A stretch of DNA of 64,000 bases, from contig VTFK01000068.1 of assembly GCA_009617715.1 (NCBI GenBank), positions 1,302,001 to 1,366,000 on the forward strand. Direction: 5' to 3'. The stretch's first letter is position 1; each line of letters begins with the position of its first letter. This document shows positions 10,071-22,431 of this stretch, piece by piece. The notes beneath the pieces are model-generated. The model was not told the DNA's origin. It saw nothing but the letters and a program-made list of their open reading frames with translations, and did not search any database. The position numbers were made by a program, and so were the translations under genes. This DNA comes from Plectrocnemia conspersa (Eukaryota > Arthropoda > Insecta > Trichoptera > Polycentropodidae).

Positions 10071-12615
10071 TGAACTCATAACAATGTTTGAGTTGGCATT
10101 AATAAAAGTAGTCTAAAATGAAAATGTTTGGATTAAAACAGGAAGTCGGAATAACGTGTAATTTATCATTAGATTTTCCTCGAGCTTTTTATTTTTGATA
10201 TTTTTTGACAAAATCCAGAGCCACATATTTTTTCACAAAATACTCAAAATCGTATCTTAGTTAATCAACAATCACAAGTGTAAATTGACCGTTTATTTTA
10301 TTTACAAAATTATTTCAGTTATGAACAAATTCTAATAAAAAAATTATGATTAATTGCTATTTTGGTGGTTTACAATTTTTAGATCATATGTATCAAAATA
10401 ATAGTAGAAAATTATTTAATCCAATTAACAAAATTATTTCTTCGATATATTGCATTGATTGCCAAATGATTATTTAATCTTACAAGATAAGTCTAATCAT
10501 AGTTGAAATGACAATTAGTTTCGATATTATAGTTGATTGTATCATTTATTACAGTTTGTGCAAAATTGTATGCATTTTGCCAAAAATATAAGTAAAAAAA
10601 TCTACTATTTAAAAATACGTGCCAAGGAAAAACTACAACACATTAGTATAAAAAAAATATCTAAATAATATTTTTATAAATATTCTAATCAATATTTTTT
10701 AAATTAACTATTAGGAATGCGTTTAGCGAAATCTAAAAATAAGATTCGAACACCGGTTTTTCCCGCACACATGTGTGAGATGTAATAAACACCTAATCAT
10801 ATTTGATTAGAATTTTCCTCAATTACTATAATTTGTTTTATAAACACATTCATTAAAATTAATATCGTTGCTATTAATTTACTTGAAATAACAGATGCCC
10901 CTCATATTGGGCTGTTTGCCTCATTTTTTTATGTTTCGGTAAGGCATGGCATATTCTTTCGTAATTTGTGCCGTTCACAATAGATCGCGTTTAATTATAA
11001 TTTTGCTTTATATACATTGCTATTGTCTAATATTTTATATAAACTTTACACACAAAAATAAATACATTACAATTAAGTACAAATTACTGGTTTTGCCAAT
11101 AGCAAAATAAAAAAATCTAAAATTAACTTGTACAAAATAAAATAAAGGATGGTCTTGACTCTTTAGAGCGCTTTCATTAAAACGTTTGCACCTTTGTATT
11201 TATGACATAACCATAAGCCAATGATTCGTTACTACCAATAATTCTGGTCATTTTAATCGGATCGCCTCAAGCTATCAGGGTTATTTTTCTTTTTCGATAA
11301 TCCAAAAAAAATTATATTGTTTTTGTAAAGTTATCAATTAGCAGCCGAGAGGACCTTTAATTTTCTTGTTAAAACAATTTAAAAATATTAATTTTAAGCT
11401 AAGCTTAAAATTTCAACGGAAATTAAAAATAAATTATATAATCGAATAAACCAGACATTGATGACATTAAGTAAATATTTGCAAAAAAATGACTTCTTTA
11501 GCTATTCCTAAAAAGTAGAAATATGTAAAATGGGGACAGAAATTATTCGCAGATTAATTAATGAAACGACGAATTCACGACTCGATTAAACCATTAGAAT
11601 CCATTGAAGAAATTGAAAATTTATCATTGACGCAACACTGAGAGAAAGAAATTTCTTTCAGCCTTACAGAAATTAGTGTAAAAAAATCCAACATCTTTCA
11701 GATTAACGGAGAAAGAATACAAAATATTTAAATCGACGGGCAAGAGAACGAATATTTTAGAGTGCCTATTTGAAACCTTGTTGTAGATTAAACCAAAACA
11801 CAAAACGAGTGGAATTTTGAATTTTGTTAAAAAAAAATTTCCACGGCTGAAATTTTTTTAGCAAAAAAAGAACGAAGATGTTTGATTCTACATTAGAATA
11901 CTAGTATTTTTTTAATGGGTTATTTTAAGAATAATATGTAATATTGTATCTGCAATACTGTATCACAAACGTTTTTTCATTCATGACAATTTTTCAAAAG
12001 AAATCAGAATGCCTATAGTAAACTATAAAGAAAACTATAAAAAAGTACCAATTACATTAACATTCGACCGAACTTGACATGCTTTTTACTACTGGCATTT
12101 TGTTATATAAAATTTATTATAAGATTAAAAGTACGGGAAAATATAAACATTAAAATTAAATTGCTGGTTTAAAATCATTTTTAAATTTACAAGAAAAAAT
12201 TAAAAATATAAAATTATACTAATTGTAATAAAAATCATAAAATAAATAAGAGGAAATGTACAAAAACCTTATATTCTGATACTTTTTAATAGTAAATAGC
12301 TTTCGTAAAACGCAAAATGTTGTCTTATTTTTGCTTTATCTATACATCCATTTATTGTAGATCGCTTTTATAATAATTTTAGTGGTTTTGCAACGATTCA
12401 TGATACATAAAGCAAAGTCAAGGCGATCTTAGTAGCCGTCGAGACCTGCGCTTCCTACCAACGTACGTGGTGGGGATAAGATGAACCCGCACAACCTTGT
12501 ATCTATTGATGCAGGTTTGAGCAAAATGCAAGAGAAGAATAGGAAAACACATACAGAAATTACTGTTAGAACCTTCAGCGAAACGTCTTGTAAAGCCTCA
12601 AGAAGTAACAATATT
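10071..12615. other. AT-rich, nothing recognised
   Basis: Long A+T-rich tract without supported coding sequence. The two overlapping short frames near 12430-12670 lie on opposite strands and show no motif. Confidence 0.5.
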
Positions 12616-12721
12616 AAAATATTTCCTTGTCATTTATCTTTTGAGAAATTAATTATTTTATCGTTTTGAAAATATTTCCTTGTCATTCATCTTTTGAGAA
12701 ATTAATTATTTTATCGTTTTG
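12616..12721 (+). repeat. 53-bp tandem duplication
   Basis: Two adjacent 53-bp units (12616-12668 and 12669-12721) differ at one base, T versus C in the TCATTTATC / TCATTCATC segment. The near identity indicates a recent local duplication. Confidence 0.9.
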
Positions 12722-12779
12722 AATAAATTCCATTTATATCGTACTTTAGATTAAATTTAGAACAAATTGATTAAATTAC

Positions 12780-13480
12780 AACTCACGTATTCTTCAATAA
12801 ACACACCTCGCACACAATCTAAAATAACATACAAACACAAACACACGTAAGACTTAATATCATCACGCGATCTAGTAAAGCTTTCGCGCCGCAGACTTAC
12901 GCTAATTTACCAGTCTAGACGCAATTTCCCCACTCTGCACGTTTTTCGCGGCTAAAGTTTCGCGCCAAAATCTACAGTTGCGAATTTGCTTCCATATTTA
13001 TATAGTAGACTGTACGCGACGGACCCGGCGACCTTGTCCCGAGGTCTGAAAGGCGTCTAAGGTGCCTTTGATGAATGAGACGCAATTCAGACGGCAGACG
13101 GGAAAATGGACATTTTCCATCTCTCTCTCTCTCTCTCTCTCTTTGGCTCGTGGGAAAAAACTGCGTCTGAGGAAAATTTTGGCTAGAGAAAATTGGAAGT
13201 GCAAACGAACCGGTGGCGATTTTTGTGTGGAATTGTTCGATTTGGGGTCGTACGAGGCGTGAATAGAAATAGTTTTCGTCTGTCCCATGTCTCTGTTTTC
13301 CTTCGTTGAGTTGGTTTTATTTTGAAGCGAATTTGTGTTTAGGGGAGTACTGTGAACGTTTTTTGAAAACAGTAATTCCTCGAATTCGTCTGAATATTTT
13401 ATATTAAGATTTTTTTTAATAAAAAGGAAGAGCTTCCGTATGACCATAAAATTAAACAATTTACAAACCACTTAAAGACT
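12780..13480. other. GC-richer block with (CT)n tract
   Basis: This block is richer in G+C than its flanks and contains TTCCATATTTATATAG (12991-13006), a (CT)n run (13121-13142) and a 157-codon minus-strand open frame. That frame depends on the CT tract for an RERERERE run, is not conserved in type and has no domain I recognise. A promoter or decayed exon is possible, but nothing proves it. Confidence 0.25.
13121..13142 (+). repeat. (CT)n microsatellite
   Basis: Eleven uninterrupted CT dinucleotides. Confidence 0.95.
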
Positions 13481-14910
13481 ATAATTAAAGACACTATTTT
13501 AACCGACATATGTAATACCTGAAAGGTCGACGTCCTGTAATTAACTATCGATACCTAAAAATTCTAGAGCCGTCATTCTTCATTCTATATACAATTGATA
13601 TTCATTTTTTTTAATACTGACTCAAAATTTCAATTCCTATATTATCAGATTTTATATTTAGTAGACAATCCTTGCTTTCACCTCTTAAAAGTGATCAGAG
13701 AAACTACTTATAATGAAGAACGAGCGTCATAATGTATGTGAATATACATACATTTATGGCGACCAGTCTGAATCGCGTTTTAAATACTGTAAAAGGACAC
13801 AATTAAATTGTACAAAATACGAAAAGAAATATCCTAGCAAAAAAATTAAAAATAATTTCAGGTATAACAGAATAGTGATATGGCGCTAAACATTCATGTA
13901 CAGCGCAATTCTAGCACGTTTTTATATGCAAATTAATTAATATCAGACAAAAATAGCGATGAGTCCAATACCTCTACTGTTTGACAAATCTCAATACAAT
14001 CGACCGTTATATGTCAGAGCTGGAAACGACCTAATAAGAAAATACAGTGATTTCAGTTACGGCACAAAACAAGTACGACTGGTCAAAAAACCGTAAAGAC
14101 ACCACAGAGGGAAATTGTTGATCTTCTCCCATTTCTCTAAAATTGTATCATTTCATATCGGACTTAAAAATACACTTGCGGGGGTTTTTATTTTTGAAAC
14201 ACGCGCACTTAATTACTGTAACCATGACGTAATGATGATGAGCGTGATAATGGAGTTCAAAAGAAGGGACCACACAAAAGCCCTCGTTACGTCTAGAAAA
14301 AAACTGGTTCACATAAATAACACGTAATTACTCTCCGATGCATTGAAATAATATTTCTTTACTGCGAAACGGGCACGGAAACAATATATCACCGGACGAC
14401 AAAAAGCATCATAAAACGACAATATTTCCGTTGCACCATTCGACCTCGGAAGGATGTCCATGAAGCAAATATCATTTTCTAGAAGAATTAACGAGTGCAA
14501 TAGTTGAAAAGAAAAAATGGCATTTCGAAGGGTTTTTTTTGTACAAATGTCTCAGAAATTCTTGTAAAGAAGAAAAATTGCTACAGGAGCTAAAAAATAT
14601 TATTATTCCAAGGGGCAAAGAAGGGTAAAATTTTTTGAGAAGGACATTCCTCCTCGAACGATGATGTTTGGTCACCTTACATTTATCAATGACATACAAA
14701 AAAAAAAAACATTAAATTGGTAGTATCTAAGGAAATCATTGACAACTTACGAATTAATAGACTTTAGAACTCAGAAATACCGACCTAATAATTTAAGATC
14801 GATTTGGCCAATGACTTAAATGAATCCAAATAATTTATAAAATACAATATATTTTTTATTAACACTACATTCCGTATATACATTTTTCTAGAACGCTCTG
14901 CTTAAAGCTT
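13481..14910. other. spacer, nothing recognised
   Basis: Mixed composition with several short overlapping open frames on both strands, none with a recognisable motif. A poly-A run of about ten bases is at 14700. It may contain decayed transposon sequence, but I cannot identify it. Confidence 0.4.
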
Positions 14911-16213
14911 CCACTTCACTCTCCGAAAGTAGGCGACAGTTGGCCAAGGACGGGAAATATAATGTGAAAATTCGGGCTTACTTTCGAGCTCGGTTGGCGC
15001 TAAAATCTCGCAATTAAGGTCACCGCGAACGGAGGTAAAATGGGGTAATTTGGGTCGATTCGAAAAAAATTCCCCTCGCTTTCCGAAAGTCATACGAAAA
15101 CGCTTCGAGCGCGAGCGGCGAGATACTCCCTTTCGCTCTCTCGCGTGACGAGAGAGAGATAGAGATGGTTTATCGCAAACTGAGATAGAACGATTCGTTT
15201 TTAATAGGCGTCTTCACGATCGCGCCACTGTTTGGTATTTTTGCCCGATCTGGACGGCCAAAATTATTTCTCCACTTTTAGTTGATTCCATAAGTGCTCT
15301 TAGTCAAATATATAATATTATAAGTGCTAAAAAATACAATTATTTAAAGTATTTCTTTAATTTGGCCCGAGGAATAGGAATTCCGTGTTGAACGGTCGCG
15401 AATTTCGCCGCGTAGCGTAAAAAAAAAAAAAAAATTGTATATGTCACAAATTTGCTGTTTTTATTAAAAAAGTATTTGACTAGCATTTTATCATACTCGG
15501 TATCGTTTTTTTTTTTAAATATGTATATATTTAGTCATTCCAAACAAATTTTTATTTTATTTCATTAGTACAATTTGACGTTTACTGATTTTACCACGGT
15601 AACCATATTATTAAAAATTACAATCATTTTTTAAATTTGACGTTAACATTTCTTTAATTGTAGGCCCGAGGAAGATACGCGTAATAAAAAAATTTAGCCG
15701 CGTAGCGTAAAAAAAAAAAAATTGTATATGTCACAAATAAAATATATTTTTTTTTTAAATATGTGTATTTGGTGATGAATGTTAAAACCGCAAAAAATCC
15801 GCAGTCAATTTTGCATGTATCATAAAAGAAAGACCTAAGCTATCGGTCAATTCAGCAAATTGACTTTCCATACTTTTCCTCTAAAAAATAATAGAAATTA
15901 TTCATTAGTTGCACACTTGAACGTTTCCTGTTTATTATTTATTAGTGACAGTGAAGCCCTCGATTCAACATAAAATGTCTTATTTACTAACATTGATCTA
16001 TTCCGGTGCATTGCAATCATCCACCATCTCCTTTTTTCTCCATTTGGCTTTTTTTTTTTTGTGTTTAAACACGCACGTAGTTATAATACGCGAGGTTGAG
16101 AAGCGTGCATGCGTATGAAATTCCCGGCTGTGCGAACGCTATTCGAAAAACTGCGACCTTGACCGACTTCGGTCGAACTTCCACTAGGACAACTTTCGGA
16201 GAGTGAAGTGCGG
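14911..16213 (-). mobile_element. TIR element, copy D (interrupted)
   Basis: The left end CCACTTCACTCTCCGAAAGT (14911-14930) is inverted at the right as ACTTTCGGAGAGTGAAGTG (about 16192-16210). These ends correspond to the CACTACACTCTCTGGAAGTT ends of copies A and C. The left interior (to about 15190), reverse-complemented, aligns with the right part of copy B: GAGAGCGAAAGG, a TTACCTCC block and CCGTCCTTGGCCAAC. The right interior matches the left part of A/B/C around the GACTTCGGTC block. D is therefore a diverged family member in reverse orientation, interrupted by a Transib-like fragment at 15226-15841. The 49-codon exon of A-C was not found in it. Confidence 0.6.
15226..15841 (+). mobile_element. 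partial Transib-like element inside copy D
   Basis: It starts CACTGTTTGGTATTT at 15226 and follows the 18251 element through TTTGCCCGATCTGGACGGCC and the next 90 bases. It later ends at a shared AGACCTAAGCT block at about 15831-15841. The right terminus is missing. An internal duplication is present: a GGCCCGAGGAA ... GCCGCGTAGCGTAAA block followed by TTGTATATGTCACAAAT appears at 15364-15455 and again at 15663-15740. It is non-coding and nested in TIR element D. Confidence 0.6.
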
Positions 16214-17305
16214 GTATAAAAATACTATAATTTCTAGATGAATGAACTCCTCGGTCGTCTTCGTCGATCATTACTCCTCTGCTCGCCATAATGTACGCTT
16301 ATATATGCGGAAGTAAATGTCATCTTGTGACTCGGGTCGTTGCGAAAAGAGGCCACAACTATGACGACAACGCCACATAAAGAGATGACAACAATCTACG
16401 TAGGATCCAATAATTCAATCATCAATGGAACTTATGTATGTATATACATATAGTTCACGGATACGCATATAATTCAGTGCCAAAATGAAAAATCGACGTC
16501 AATGTCAAGTTTAATGTAACAGTGTCACGAAAGTAAACAAACCTGTCCTCTTACCGTTAATTGGCCAAATTGGACTATGCTACATGCATGCCGATCGTTG
16601 GGGGCAAAGTGAATGTACTGTCTCAAGGAGGCTGGTGAATAAACTCATATATAAATAAATAAACTATCCAATATACCGTTATGTTATAAATAATACATGT
16701 ATTAATTATTATGGTATGATAAAAGTATTTTCTTGTATATTATTTGTTTTTTCTGTAATCGTATTGGCCAATTATATTATTATTTTTCAATCGAATAAAT
16801 AAATTTCTCTTTCATGAATTAATTACTGATGAAAACCCTAATGTAAAAGAGATAACGATATGCTGAAGAGCTATGACTCCCTGATCAAGTCGTTAATCAT
16901 AGAAAAACTTTTAAGAAATGTATTCAAAGTGTTTATTATAATTATCCGAAAATATTTTGGCTACTTTGGGGGTTAATGTGCGAATGGTGTGAGCGATCGG
17001 ACCCACAGTCGCAAATTTAACAATTACATGATAAATGCGGTTTGCGCAAAACTTTCTCGTTTCTTTTGCGGCTAAGATGACTGACAGCTGTCGGTGACTG
17101 CTCAAAAGTATTTTAATGCTCTTCATGGCGATTGGAAAGTGTGTGTGTGTCTTGTCTTTTTTCACCTCAATATTTAGGCATCTTTGCGAAATAATGACAT
17201 AATTATACAAGTGATTACCCGGCCGGACTAAGACAGATTTTTTGCCATAGTAGAAACTTATTGCTTATTATCGTAGATCGAAAATAAATAATATAATATA
17301 TTATA
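16214..17305. other. AT-rich spacer, nothing recognised
   Basis: No supported gene. It includes a short TATGTATATACATA palindrome near 16437 and a (GT)n run near 17138. Confidence 0.45.
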
Positions 17306-17760
17306 CAGGATGCGCCATAACTTTTTGCACTTTTGAGCGGAGGAGGAGCTAGTATGATCCTTGAAAATTTAGTCGCAATGGTTCGCTTCACGGGAGGAAC
17401 AAAATTCGTTCTGCGTAGAACAAATTTTGTTTTACAAAAATAACGATTTTTATGCGACTGTTTCGCACTCACTATCGATTACACAGTGTGAATCAACGTC
17501 CGAGTGTTAATTAAATTAAATTGTGGTTTATGAAATTTTAAGAGACCGGTTCAACGCTAAAAAGAAAACTGAGAAGCTAAGAGAATGTCGCGCAAGTTAA
17601 CGAGTCTGTACGAGAAGATCCGGGCTTGTCGACTCACACGCGTTCTGCTGCTATAGCGATACAAATATCAAGTTAGCGTTGAATTTTAAAACTGGACTTG
17701 AAACTACATTTATATATGATTGGGCAACTTGCCATACACCGGTGGTGACAAATGTTTCCC
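17306..17760 (+). pseudogene. Tc1/mariner-related transposase relict
   Basis: A terminus-like TACAGGATGCGCCATAACTT starts at 17306. Downstream the plus strand reads, through stops and shifts, WFMKF then ETGSTLKRKL, and then ENVAQVNESVREDPGLSTHT and RSAAIAIQIS (about 17525-17680). This fits the N-terminal helix-turn-helix part of DDE transposases related to mariner, typically FxxTGsvxxxxxxGRxRxxxxxxVxxxVxxxPxxSxRxxAxxxgiS. The catalytic part and right end are not recognisable. An internal 14-bp inverted repeat is at 17399-17430. Confidence 0.55.
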
Positions 17761-18245
17761 AACAAACTGATATTTTAAATCTTTTATTAAATAATTTTAC
17801 TCAAAATTAGTTGTATTTTAATTTTTAATCTCATTTCCAAGACATTGATAGAATTGATTTAAAAAAATATAACTGACTATTTTCCTCCAAAGACAAGGTG
17901 TAGAATCATCCATGAAGATTCAGTAAAATATAAGCCCAGGTGCTTTTCTATCGAAGGGATTGTAAAAAAAAATTCTTTACCGTTCCGTTGATAAAGTGTA
18001 TACTTTCCCACTCCGAAATACAAAAAGCATACCTAGATCATTTTGCTTCCTGATTTCGCGCTGTTAGTCAACTGACTTGGTAACTACTAGATGTAACAAT
18101 GTAGATTTATCGTTAAATAAATACAAAAAAAATCAGAGAGATAACGGAAATATTTTATTTCTTTTCGATTTCGAGAAGTAATGCGTTTTTTTTTTGCACT
18201 TTACTGTATAACTATCTGGGGTAACTCAAAATAGTAAAGGTCGAC
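17761..18245. other. AT-rich spacer
   Basis: No recognisable feature; it leads into the left target duplication of the Transib-like element. Confidence 0.45.
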
Positions 18246-18250
18246 CGCCG
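18246..18250 (+). repeat. target site duplication CGCCG, left
   Basis: CGCCG directly abuts the left terminus of the element at 18251 and is repeated exactly at 19273-19277. A 5-bp GC-rich duplication of CGNCG type is the known hallmark of Transib insertions. Confidence 0.85.
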
Positions 18251-19272
18251 CACTGTGGGGTATTTGCCCGATCTGGGCGGCCAAAATTATTTCTCCACTT
18301 TAGTTGATTCCATAAGTGATCTTAGTCAAATATATAATATTATAAGTGTTAAAAAAACCGTAGAGAAAAAAACCTTTTTTTTTTTAAAAAAAAAACTTAA
18401 TGCAATTTTATTTGTTAAAAATAAAAAATAAATTGTATATGTCGCAAAGTTTAATATTTGCTGTTTTTTAACAAGAAAAAGTATTTGACTAGTATTTTAT
18501 CATACTCGGTATCGTTTTCATTTTTAAATATGTGTATATTTGGTGATTCTAAATATTTTTTTATTTGATTAGTCCGCGATCCACAATTTAAGGTTTACTA
18601 ATTTTACCATGGTGTATGGTGTTAAAACTGTATTTTAAATTTGACGTTAACACGTCGCCTAATAAAAAAGTTATAATAGTTTAAAACGTTTAGTTCCTAA
18701 CTTTCGTGACTAAGACCCGTCCCATTTTTAAGAATAATGGTATGCTATGTGTTAAAAACCGCAAAACCGCAGCCAATTTTACATGTATCATAAAGAGAAA
18801 GACCTAAGCTTTATATTGTATATAAAATCTACATTAAAAAGTGGTAGGAAATATAACTAATGAACTCAAAATTAGAAAAAAAAAATAGGAAAAAGTACTA
18901 AAAAATGGTACTTATTCAAAACAATATTGTGTATTTAATATGACAGTAACTGCAACAAAGAGTTATGAAACGTAAAAACATTTACCTGCTTTATTACAAT
19001 CAATGGCTTGGATTTTTAACTGTACTCAAATAAAATAATAATAATTGTCCATTGTATGAGTATGCAATCGACGCCGAGAAAACGATGCGTGCACTCGAAG
19101 GGATGACTGACTTCCGACCGATTGTGGGGGCGCTAGCGTTATGCAAGGAGTGGGGGAATTGTTGATTATTATGCGCAAAATTATCAGCTTTACAGAGCAA
19201 CTTTTTTTTACCTGCGCTTAAATTTTCATAATCGACTTTTGGCCGCCCAGATCGAGCAAATACTCCACCGTG
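18251..19272 (+). mobile_element. non-autonomous Transib-like transposon, complete
   Basis: The left end is CACTGTGGGGTATTTGCCCG...; the right end, read inward on the minus strand, is CACGGTGGAGTATTTGCTCG.... The two match at 33 of the first 36 positions by my alignment, including GATCTGGGCGGCCAAAA. Both begin with CAC-GTG heptamers resembling the V(D)J recombination signal CACAGTG, as known for Transib. The flanks carry a perfect 5-bp CGCCG duplication. The 1022-bp interior is A+T-rich and has no long transposase frame, so it would need a transposase in trans. A partial relative is at 15226-15841. Confidence 0.85.
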
Positions 19273-19277
19273 CGCCG
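19273..19277 (+). repeat. target site duplication CGCCG, right
   Basis: Exact partner of 18246-18250. It forms the start of the palindrome CGCCGTACATGTACGGCG (19273-19290), so the reconstructed empty site would be an 18-bp GC-rich palindrome. Confidence 0.85.
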
Positions 19278-19290
19278 TACATGTACGGCG

Positions 19291-21205
19291 ATACCGCTCA
19301 AGGGGTTAAGTAAATATGTGTTTTAAAAATAATTTTAATTGAATTACTGTATATATGTATATAATATATTAATATATTTATAAGGTGATCACATAATTGT
19401 ATTATATATAAAAAGAATGACCAGTCGTCGTTTTTAGATTCTTGGATAGAGGATTTAGGAGATGCTGCTATGTAGAAAATGCGTGGATGTCGATATCATT
19501 GAAATGTCTTAAACCTCGCAATTAGCGAATGCTCCAAAGTATTTAGTCAATCAATTAAAAAAAAGTTAGCGCAATTGGCGAAAACGTGCGAATGTCGACT
19601 GCTAGCACGTTTCGTTCAAAGGATGTTTGAGGAATGCGTGTAAATATTTATTAAGGCGTGCGAAAGTTTACTTTGTATGTACGTTTATACGACGCGTCTG
19701 AATGACGAGATAGGAAAAGAGGCGCCCCATGGAAAATCGGATTAAATCGTCACAGTTTCAACATAAACAGCATCATTAACCACTTTTACATTGAACGAGT
19801 ATAATTCAAGACTTTTAGTTAAATACATTAATAAATACACATTGAATGCCCTATCACCAAAAATGGTAAACGTTTTAAACTAAATCTCTAAATATATATA
19901 TCATGTATAATATAAATATATATATATATAAAAGAAAACAATAAATACTTTGCTTCATATTAAAGCAAATTTTGCATCAGTGCGTAGGCTTCAATTTTTC
20001 TGTGTGACCTAATCGAGTTTCGCAACGTTTTGTGAAACATCAATATTTTATGTTGGTTAAGCGTAATTTAAAGTGGCGTTTTATTCACGCGAAAATAAAT
20101 AGGACATTTTAAGGCTGAATTTTTTTACTAAGCTGTCGGATTCTGTAAATCTGCTTGAATATTATTAAAACCCCAGGCTTGTTAAATTAATTCAGATTTT
20201 CTTGTCTGGTCTGAATAAATTTTCATAATAATATTTAAATACTAGATTATTTTTTATATGATGATAAAATAAATATGTAACAGTAATTAAAAAAAACAAT
20301 GTGGTATTATTTGTTAAAAAAATATTGGAGCCGTCAAGGTCGTTTTCATTGCAAATTTGCTAATCTGCTGTGTGGGCGTGGAGCAATGACCGTAGCCAAA
20401 TGTCAAAAATGGCTATGAAAATTTTCCAAGCATCAGATAAGTATATGTAATTTGGCTCTATGTATATACATACATATACATATTTCCTGTATGTGAAAGT
20501 CGGTAAAGAAGTGAAAATTTGCGTAAATCTGTTTTAAAATAATTATATGGTATATTTCTTATTGCTTTAAAAAACTGAATGAAATGTTGCAACCACTTAT
20601 TAAGCCGCTAGCATGACATTAAATGATCTCTGTAATTTTTATTGTAAATAAAATATTTTAAAACATCAAATAATGATTAATCTTAGACATAATCCAGTAA
20701 TACGCAAAATTACACCACCTTCAAGTTGAGGGCATATTGATACGCCGACGTCAAAGGGCGCGTCCTGGCCAGGGAAAGATAATATTTATAACCCCTCAAC
20801 GCATGGCAACCCCTTTTCCTAATGTCGACAGACTTGATGTGTTCAGTAATGTGAACAATTTAGCACATGACGTCACGAAATCGACGACCTACCTCTATGA
20901 CCTCTTCGTTTATGCATCGACATCAAACTTCACGTCGATGTATTTTACAAAGTGACAATAATTAGTGGTCATTATATTTATTCAAGTAAAAATACATCAA
21001 ATGTATAAAGAATTGTTCATACGTCGCTCATTGAACGCTGCATAATCAGAGGTGTAAATAGCACCTTTCCGAATGTATGTAGCACTCTTTCATGTTCACT
21101 ATTAATACACCGACGCCAACAGATCTATCTATCTATCTCTATGACCTCTTCAATTTCATAGCAATAATTTGCGTACCTTATTGTTAATACATATGGGTTT
21201 ATACC
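19291..21205. other. AT-rich spacer, minor direct repeats
   Basis: No supported gene. It contains an (AT)n run near 19915 and a short CTATGACCTCTTC block that occurs at about 20897 and again at about 21139, near the right edge. Confidence 0.45.
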
Positions 21206-21377
21206 AGGCGTGTACGGTGAAATACATTCCCTTTCGCTCGCTCGCGTGGTAAGTGACGAGAGTGAGTGAGAGATGCGGGCGTGCGTTACATGCGTTCCGC
21301 ACACCCACTTCTTCTCACTCACTCTCGTCACTTAACACGCGAGCGAGCGAAAGGTAATGTATCTCAATGTACGCGCA
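21206..21377. mobile_element. foldback element, about 170 bp
   Basis: Long imperfect inverted arms, about 21206-21273 and 21309-21377, surround a 35-nt loop. The arms contain ACATTCCCTTTCGCTCGCTC facing GAGCGAGCGAAAGGTAATGT, and GTGACGAGAGTGAGTGAGAG facing CTTCTCACTCACTCTCGTCAC. The core CCTTTCGCTC(T/G)CTCGCGTG next to an ACGAGAG block also occurs in TIR elements D (near 15135) and B (near 46010). The foldback is therefore related to that family. It is non-coding. Confidence 0.75.
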
Positions 21378-22431
21378 TGGTTTATACATAGGTCACTCGC
21401 GTATTTTGGCGGAAAATGCTGTATAGTTATTTTAATACAAAATGACGTTTCATTGTTTCTTTAAATGAAAACTAACTACCTTTATTGAGAACTGCCAATT
21501 TTAAACAATATATTTACGAAAAAATATAGTGATATTATGCCTAAGACACTTAACCAAAACAATCACAACAATGAATCTCATTTATAAATAACATTGAAAC
21601 TATTATTGTATGTTATATAGAAACGTCTCTGATATGAAACTATATATTATTTTAAAAAGTGGGTGTAGATCTGACTAAAACAATTTGATATAAATGTTCT
21701 TGCGATTCGTGTTATTATTTTGTAAAAAAATTCTGAATCCATATTAATTCGTGCTTAATATAGATGATCAAGTCAAAAGGGCATAAGTCATTTATATTTT
21801 AAAATCAAGTTATTGTATTGACATTAAGTTTGTAAACATAAAACAATTTGTATAAATATATGTTACCATAATAAAACCATTTAAATTCAATAATATTTTT
21901 GTAATATGTTTGTTTCAGATATGAATTATATAAAAGGAAGGTCGAATACAAATAACAACAATATCTCGTTTTAAGCAATTATATAATACATATTTATAAA
22001 TACGTTTTCATAAGAAAAATATGTATTTAGAATTTCCAAAAATACGTGGCATGTGGGCAAACAACAGTACAACACCGCGAGGCTTTAAAAGTGTTAAATC
22101 CATACCGCGAGAAACATTTTTGCCTCTTTCTCAAAATTTAATTTAGTAATTCTTAAAAAAATATTAGTTGAGTAAGACATTGTAGAATATTGTTGAAATT
22201 ATGCGTTTGAGTTATATACACCGAATTATTTTTAAGGCATCGCTAAATCATATACAACGTTATTTAATATATGTGTGACTTGACAGTTAGCGAACTTCTT
22301 TGAAATATAAGCAATTAAAAAAACAGCAGTTTGTATTGAATTAAAAATTTGTTGATTAAAAATGTATCTAAGTTTGTTGTGATTACGTTTGATACTTCAT
22401 CAAAACACAAATTTAATTATGTTTCAGTAAC
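21378..22431. other. AT-rich, nothing recognised
   Basis: No coding motif or notable repeat seen. Confidence 0.5.

Noticed and set aside
12998..13471. 157-codon minus-strand open frame
   Set aside because: It depends on a (CT)n microsatellite for an RERERERE run, contains no recognised domain and overlaps an equally plausible plus-strand frame.
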